Shown here piece after piece: positions 60,002-64,000 of a DNA stretch of 64,000 nucleotides. Position 1 is the stretch's first letter. Each line of letters opens with the position of its first letter. Source of the stretch: Azospirillum brasilense (GTDB lineage Bacteria > Pseudomonadota > Alphaproteobacteria > Azospirillales > Azospirillaceae); the NCBI RefSeq assembly GCF_005222205.1, contig NZ_CP032346.1, forward strand, positions 124,001-188,000. The letters are read 5' to 3'. Both the position numbers and the translations under genes were made by a program. The notes under the pieces are model-generated. The model was given only the letters and a program-made list of their open reading frames with translations. It was not told the origin of the DNA and ran no database searches.

Positions 60002-61851
60002 GGGCGCTCCTCCTGGTCCGGGTTTGGCTCGTCCGATTCCGGCCCATCCGGTTCCGGCCCATCCGGTTCCGGGCTGTCCTCGCGTCCCAGATAGGCCTCG
60101 ATGACGCGGGGGTTGGTCTGGATGTCGCGAGGCGCGCCTTCGGCGATCACCACGCCCCGGTCGAGGACGACGATCTCGTCGGAGATCCTCATCACCAGCC
60201 CCATGTCGTGCTCCACCATCAGCACCGCGACGCCGAGCTGGCCGATGCGCTTGATGAGCTGCCCAAGCTCGGCGGTCTCCCGCGGGTTCAGGCCGGCGGC
60301 GGGCTCGTCCAGCAGCAGCAGGACCGGGTCGCCGGCCAGCGCGCGGGCCAGCTCGACCCGGCGTTGCAGGCCGTAGGGCAGGCTGCCGGCCAGCGCCCCG
60401 GCGTGCTCGCCCAGCCCCACGAAGTCCAGGACGGCCTTCGCCTTGGCGACGGCGTCCTCCTCCCGCCCGGTCACGCCGATCCGCGCGTGGGCGCCGATCA
60501 GCACGTTGTCCAGCACCGTCATGGAGCCGAACAGGCGCAGGTTCTGGAAGGTGCGGGCGATGCCGCGGGCGGCGCGGGCGTGGGCCGTGCCGCGGGTGAT
60601 GTCCTGACCGGCCAGCCGGATCGTCCCGGAATCCGCGGAGATCACGCCGGTCAGGATGTTGATGAGGGTGCTCTTGCCGGCGCCGTTGGGGCCGATCAGG
60701 GCATGAACCCGGTGGGCGTGCAGCCGCAGCCCGACCTTGTCGGCGGTCACCACGCCGCCGAACGCCTTGCTGACGTCGGCCACCTCCAGCAGAGGACCGG
60801 CCAGCAGGGGACCGGCGGACGGTTCCGCCCGGCCGCGCTCCATCGCCACCAAGGGGGGAACTTCCAGCCCGTCCAGCGCCGCCGACCGGCGGGGCAGGAC
60901 GCGCGCGATCGCGCCGGCGACGCCCGTCGGCATCAGGTAGAGCGCGAACAGCAGCATCGCCCCGTAGATGAAGTGCTGCACCGACGGCCATTGCGCCAGG
61001 AACACCTCGGTCAACGTGAGGATCGCCGCACCGGCGATGGGACCGTAGATGTTGCCGGCCCCGCCCAGAAGCACCAGCAGCAGGATGAAGACCGACAGGT
61101 GGAAGGTCACGAAGTCGGAATTGAAATACTGGTTCTGCTGCGCCACCAGCGCGCCCCCCAGCCCGCACAGCGCGGCGGCCAGCACGAAGGCGAGCGTCTT
61201 GTAGCGGTAGACCGAGATGCCCGCGCACTCCGCGGCGATCTCGTCGCTCTGCAAAGCCAGAAGGGCTCGCCCGAACCGCCCGTTCAGCAGATGGGACAAA
61301 GCGAGATGGACCGCCACCCCCAGCACGATCACCAGGACCACCCAGTGCTTGAGCGCGAAGGGCTCGTCCCCCAGCGCCAGCGGGGCGATGCCGTAGATGC
61401 CCTGGGCGCCGCCGAACAGGTCGGTCCATTCGGTCACCAGCTTCTCCACCACCAGCCCGAAGGCCAGCGTGACCAGGGCGAGGCTCGGTCCCTTCACCCG
61501 CAGCGACGGCAGGGCGATCAGCACCCCCACCGCGGCGGCCACCAGCGGTGCGGCGGCCAGCGCCAGCGCCGGCGGAATCTCCAGCCGCGTCGTCAGCAGG
61601 GCCACCGTGTAGGCCCCCGCTGCGAACAGTCCGGCCTGCCCGAGCGACTTCTGCCCGGCGTAGCCCGCCAGCACGTTCATACCGGAGGCGCAGATGTAGT
61701 AAACGCCGGCCATGAAGGCGACGTAGAGGTAGAAATCGTTGCTCAGCGTCAGGGCGAGCGCCACCAGCGCCGCGCCGATGCCCAGGGCCGGGGCCGCCCG
61801 CAGCAGGGCGGAGCGGCGGACCGCCGGCCGGAATGTGGACACCTCCATCAT
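59995..61851 (-). CDS. Fused LivM permease and LivG ATPase
   Basis: This 618-residue fusion has residues 1-330 as a LivM-type permease with about nine helices (start MMEVSTFRPAVRR, NVLAGYAGQKSLGQAGLFA, VTFHLSVFILLLVLLGGAGN). Residues 355-595 are a LivG ATPase: Walker A LIGPNGAGKSTL, Q-loop ARTFQNLRLF, signature-region SLPYGLQRRVELARAL and Walker B LLLLDEPAAGLNP. The C-terminal tail is acidic with a tandem PEPDGPEPDG, from a 15-bp repeat at 60041-60070. Single-chain LivMG is seen in several alphaproteobacteria. ATG 61851 overlaps the livH stop as ATGA. Confidence 0.93.
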
Positions 61852-62744
61852 ACCTTTTCCACCAGCTTCCGGCCGAACAGGCCGTTGGGCGCCATGGCCA
61901 GCACCAGGATGACCAGGAGAAAGACCATGATTTCCCGCCATTGCGCGCTCCACAGGGCCGTGAGGGACTCCACCAGACCGATCAGCAGGCCACCGGCCAT
62001 GCAGCCGCGCGGGTTGGTCAGGCCGCCGATGATCGCCGCGGAGAAGCCCTTCAGGGCGATGATGACCCCCATGAAGAGGGAGGCCGACAGGATCGGCGCG
62101 ACCAGCACCCCGCTCAACCCGGCCAGCGCCGAGCTGGCGAGGAAGGCCATCGCCATGACGCGGGGCACGTCGATGCCCATCAGCGCGGCGGCGTCGCGGT
62201 TCAGCGCCACCGCCCGCATGCAGCGGCCGATGGCCGTGCGGCGCATGGCGAGGTCGAACGCCCCCAGGATGGCGAAGGCGAGGACCAGCACCACCAACTC
62301 CTGCGAGCGGAAGCCGGCCTCGCCGACGCGGAACACCTCGTCGCCGAAGGGGGCGGGCAGCATCCGCGCCCCCAGCCCCCACACCGACAGGGCGGCGCTT
62401 TGCAGGACGATGCCGAAGCCGATCGTGCTGACCACCCAGGACATGCCCGGCTTGCCGGCGAAGGGCCGGATCGCCGCCAGATACAGCGGCAGCCCCAGCA
62501 CCCCCATCGCCAGCGCCGCGGCGACCGCCGCCAGCGCGTAGAGCCAGACATAGCCGACCGCGTCGGCGCCGAGCGCCGCGGTGAGCACCCCCACCGTTCC
62601 CAGCCCGACGAAGGCGCCGACCGACACGAAGTCACCCTGCGCGAAGTTCAGCGTCCGCGTGGTGGTGTAGGTCAGGTTGAAGCCGAGGGCGATCAGGGCG
62701 TAGACGCTGCCCAGCGTCAGCCCGCCGATGATGGCTTGCAGCAT
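61848..62744 (-). CDS. livH: Branched-chain-amino-acid-type ABC transporter permease LivH
   Basis: This 298-residue inner-membrane permease with about eight helices begins LQAIIGGLTLGSVYALIALG and continues with the family segment TLNFAQGDFVSVGAFVG. The EAA-like loop MRRTAIGRCMRAVALNRDAAALMGIDVPRV (about 180-210) contacts the ATPases. The C-terminal MAPNGLFGRKLVEKV is typical. It precedes the LivMG gene with a 4-base overlap and follows the binding-protein gene by 32 bases. Substrates of this family include branched-chain amino acids, amides, urea and aromatic acids. Confidence 0.93.
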   Translation of the reverse strand: MLQAIIGGLTLGSVYALIALGFNLTYTTTRTLNFAQGDFVSVGAFVGLGTVGVLTAALGADAVGYVWLYALAAVAAALAMGVLGLPLYLAAIRPFAGKPGMSWVVSTIGFGIVLQSAALSVWGLGARMLPAPFGDEVFRVGEAGFRSQELVVLVLAFAILGAFDLAMRRTAIGRCMRAVALNRDAAALMGIDVPRVMAMAFLASSALAGLSGVLVAPILSASLFMGVIIALKGFSAAIIGGLTNPRGCMAGGLLIGLVESLTALWSAQWREIMVFLLVILVLAMAPNGLFGRKLVEKV

Positions 62745-62776
62745 GAGTCACCCTCCGTGACGGTTGGCGGGCCGCG

Positions 62777-64000
62777 TCACTTCTTGAAGTCCGCCGGTTG
62801 CAGCCCGGCCAGCACCGGGTCGTTGAAATCGACGACCTTGCCGTCCTTCCAGCGCGACCAGTGGTAGTCCGCCGCCGTCAGCCCCTCGTGCTGGGTGGCG
62901 GAGAAGGGCTTGTCGTAGGTCTTGACCATGCCGGCGACCGGCTTGTTCAGGGACTCCAGCGCGGCGCGCACCGCCTCGCCCTTGGTGTCGCCGGCCTGCT
63001 CGGCCGCCGCGGCCCACAGCAGGACCGTGTCGTAGGCCTGCGACGCCGCCCAGAACATCGACGGGTTGGCCAGCTTCGGTCCGATCCGCGCGAACAGCGA
63101 GTCCGCCTCCGCCGACTTGCGCTCGCTGGAGGTGGTCAGGAAGACCGGCCACTCCATCAGCTTCGGCCCGGCGACCTCGGGGAAGCCGCTGAAGGACGCC
63201 GCCCAGGTGGTGAAGACCTTCGGGAAATAGTCCAGCTTCTCCATACTGCGCACGAGATGACCGAGCGGGGCCGCCTGCGCCCAGACCACCAGCGTGTCCG
63301 CCCCCGCCGCCTTGGCCTTGGAGAGCTGCGAGGTCATGTCGGTGTCGCGGGCGTCGAACTTCTCGATGGAGACCGGCTTCATGCCGTGCAGCGCGGCGAT
63401 CTGCTCCAGGTCCTTCAGCCCCGCCTGTCCGTAGCCGGTCGTCTCCACGAAGAAGCCGACCGCCTTCGCCTCGGGGTTCTTCTTCACGTAGGCCAGCAGG
63501 GCGGCGGCCTGCTCGCGGTCCACCATGGAGACGCGGAACAGGTAGTTGCCGCTCGCCGGCCCCTCGGTGATGGCCGTGCTCGACGCGCTGGAAACCAGCA
63601 CCGGCATGCGCTTCTGGTTGGCGATGTGCTTCCAGGCCAGGGCGTTGCCCGAGTTGGTCGGGCCGAAGACGACCGAGACCTTCTCGCGGTCGATCAGGTC
63701 GGTCATGTTCTGGATCGCCTTGGGCGGCTGGCCCAGGTCGTCGCGGACCAGGAATTCCAGGGGACGGCCCAGAACGCCGCCGCGCTTGTTGATGTCCTCT
63801 ACGGCGGCGCCGATGCCGAGCACGCCGATCTGCCCCGATTCCGCCGACGGCGAGCCGGAGATGTCGCCGTTGTAGGCGATCTTGATCGGGTCGGCGGCCT
63901 GGGCCTGAAGCGAAGTGGTCATGAGGACGGCGGCAGCGGCGCCCAGGAGCGCCGTCAGGCGCCGACGCGCGGGCGCCGTATTCGTGGACGCTGTCTTCTT
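62777..64000 (-). CDS. ABC transporter substrate-binding protein, LivK type (5' end outside window)
   Basis: This is a periplasmic binding protein of the type I (LivJ/LivK) fold. About 407 residues are visible and the frame runs to the window edge. The first visible residues are the end of a signal peptide (ARRRLTALLGAAAAVLMTTS, then LQAQA-ADPIKIAYNGDISG), with no start codon between 63923 and 64000, so the gene begins beyond 64000. ATG 63922 lies inside the signal peptide and is not the start. The binding domain includes VSVVFGPTNSGNALAWKHIA and VSSASSTAITEGPASGNYLF. The ligand is unknown. The flanking dehydrogenases suggest an alcohol, amide or related compound. Confidence 0.9.
   Translation of the reverse strand, partial: KKTASTNTAPARRRLTALLGAAAAVLMTTSLQAQAADPIKIAYNGDISGSPSAESGQIGVLGIGAAVEDINKRGGVLGRPLEFLVRDDLGQPPKAIQNMTDLIDREKVSVVFGPTNSGNALAWKHIANQKRMPVLVSSASSTAITEGPASGNYLFRVSMVDREQAAALLAYVKKNPEAKAVGFFVETTGYGQAGLKDLEQIAALHGMKPVSIEKFDARDTDMTSQLSKAKAAGADTLVVWAQAAPLGHLVRSMEKLDYFPKVFTTWAASFSGFPEVAGPKLMEWPVFLTTSSERKSAEADSLFARIGPKLANPSMFWAASQAYDTVLLWAAAAEQAGDTKGEAVRAALESLNKPVAGMVKTYDKPFSATQHEGLTAADYHWSRWKDGKVVDFNDPVLAGLQPADFKK

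Noticed and set aside
60208..62541. A 777-codon plus-strand open frame
   Set aside because: It is antisense to the liv genes. The Gln/His/Arg-rich translation is a composition artefact.

Overview
The window reads as a chromosomal or chromid segment of a high-GC alphaproteobacterium, most likely Azospirillum or a close Rhodospirillales relative. This rests on family content: a pyrB-pyrC-plsY block, ruvX, gatCAB, a fused LivM-LivG transporter subunit, a DUF3141-phosphotransacetylase operon, DUF1127 and DUF6152/DUF6644 proteins. The assignment is inference from gene content, not from a search. No rRNA, CRISPR array, intact insertion sequence or phage is visible. One tRNA gene, tRNA-Ser(GCT), lies at 27.8 kb.

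Layout. 0-5 kb: the 3' part of ahpF faces a three-gene molybdenum aldehyde oxidoreductase operon (paoABC type) across a long palindrome. 5-11 kb: ordinary genes of mixed function (an unknown 543-residue protein, a YdjM-type membrane protein, a cupin, a solitary DExH helicase, a lone receiver). 11-14 kb: overlapping pyrB-pyrC-plsY, where the dihydroorotase homologue has lost its metal-binding HxH. 14-21 kb: DUF6644/DUF6152, a GcvA-type LysR regulator divergent from DUF1127 and two GFA-family genes, a methyltransferase, an AEC transporter, ruvX and a GNAT acetyltransferase. 22-27 kb: gatC-gatA-gatB with a strong terminator, then a PAS histidine kinase. 27.8-32.5 kb: tRNA-Ser followed by an accessory pocket (SnoaL-like, HxlR regulator, quinone reductase, very small membrane proteins).

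33-54 kb is the most distinctive part. A seven-gene minus-strand run (DUF3141 PHA-synthase-like protein, unknown protein, phosphotransacetylase, two lipoprotein adaptors, RND pump, AI-2E-type permease) is followed by envelope genes (Rap1a/Tai protein, glycine-zipper lipoproteins, DUF2092 protein, a lipoprotein alpha/beta hydrolase with a membrane-anchored partner), polyphosphate kinase 2 and a TolB/TPR protein with a winged-helix-like N-terminus. The intergenic spaces of this block share a palindromic motif, GTTACSGTAAC (core TACSGTA), in front of at least four transcription units. I did not notice it elsewhere in the window. I propose an uncharacterised envelope and energy-storage stress regulon, possibly controlled by the TolB/TPR protein. 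That is inference.

56.5-64 kb: a minus-strand operon for a branched-chain-amino-acid-type ABC transporter (binding protein truncated by the window end, LivH, LivM-LivG fusion, LivF), followed by an aldehyde dehydrogenase and an iron-type alcohol dehydrogenase. This suggests uptake and stepwise oxidation of an alcohol or similar small molecule.

A structural trait runs through the window: many exact short tandem duplications (10-30 bp), often next to or across start codons (21.6, 43.9-44.0, 45.0, 48.3, 51.9, 57.7, 59.2 and 60.0 kb).
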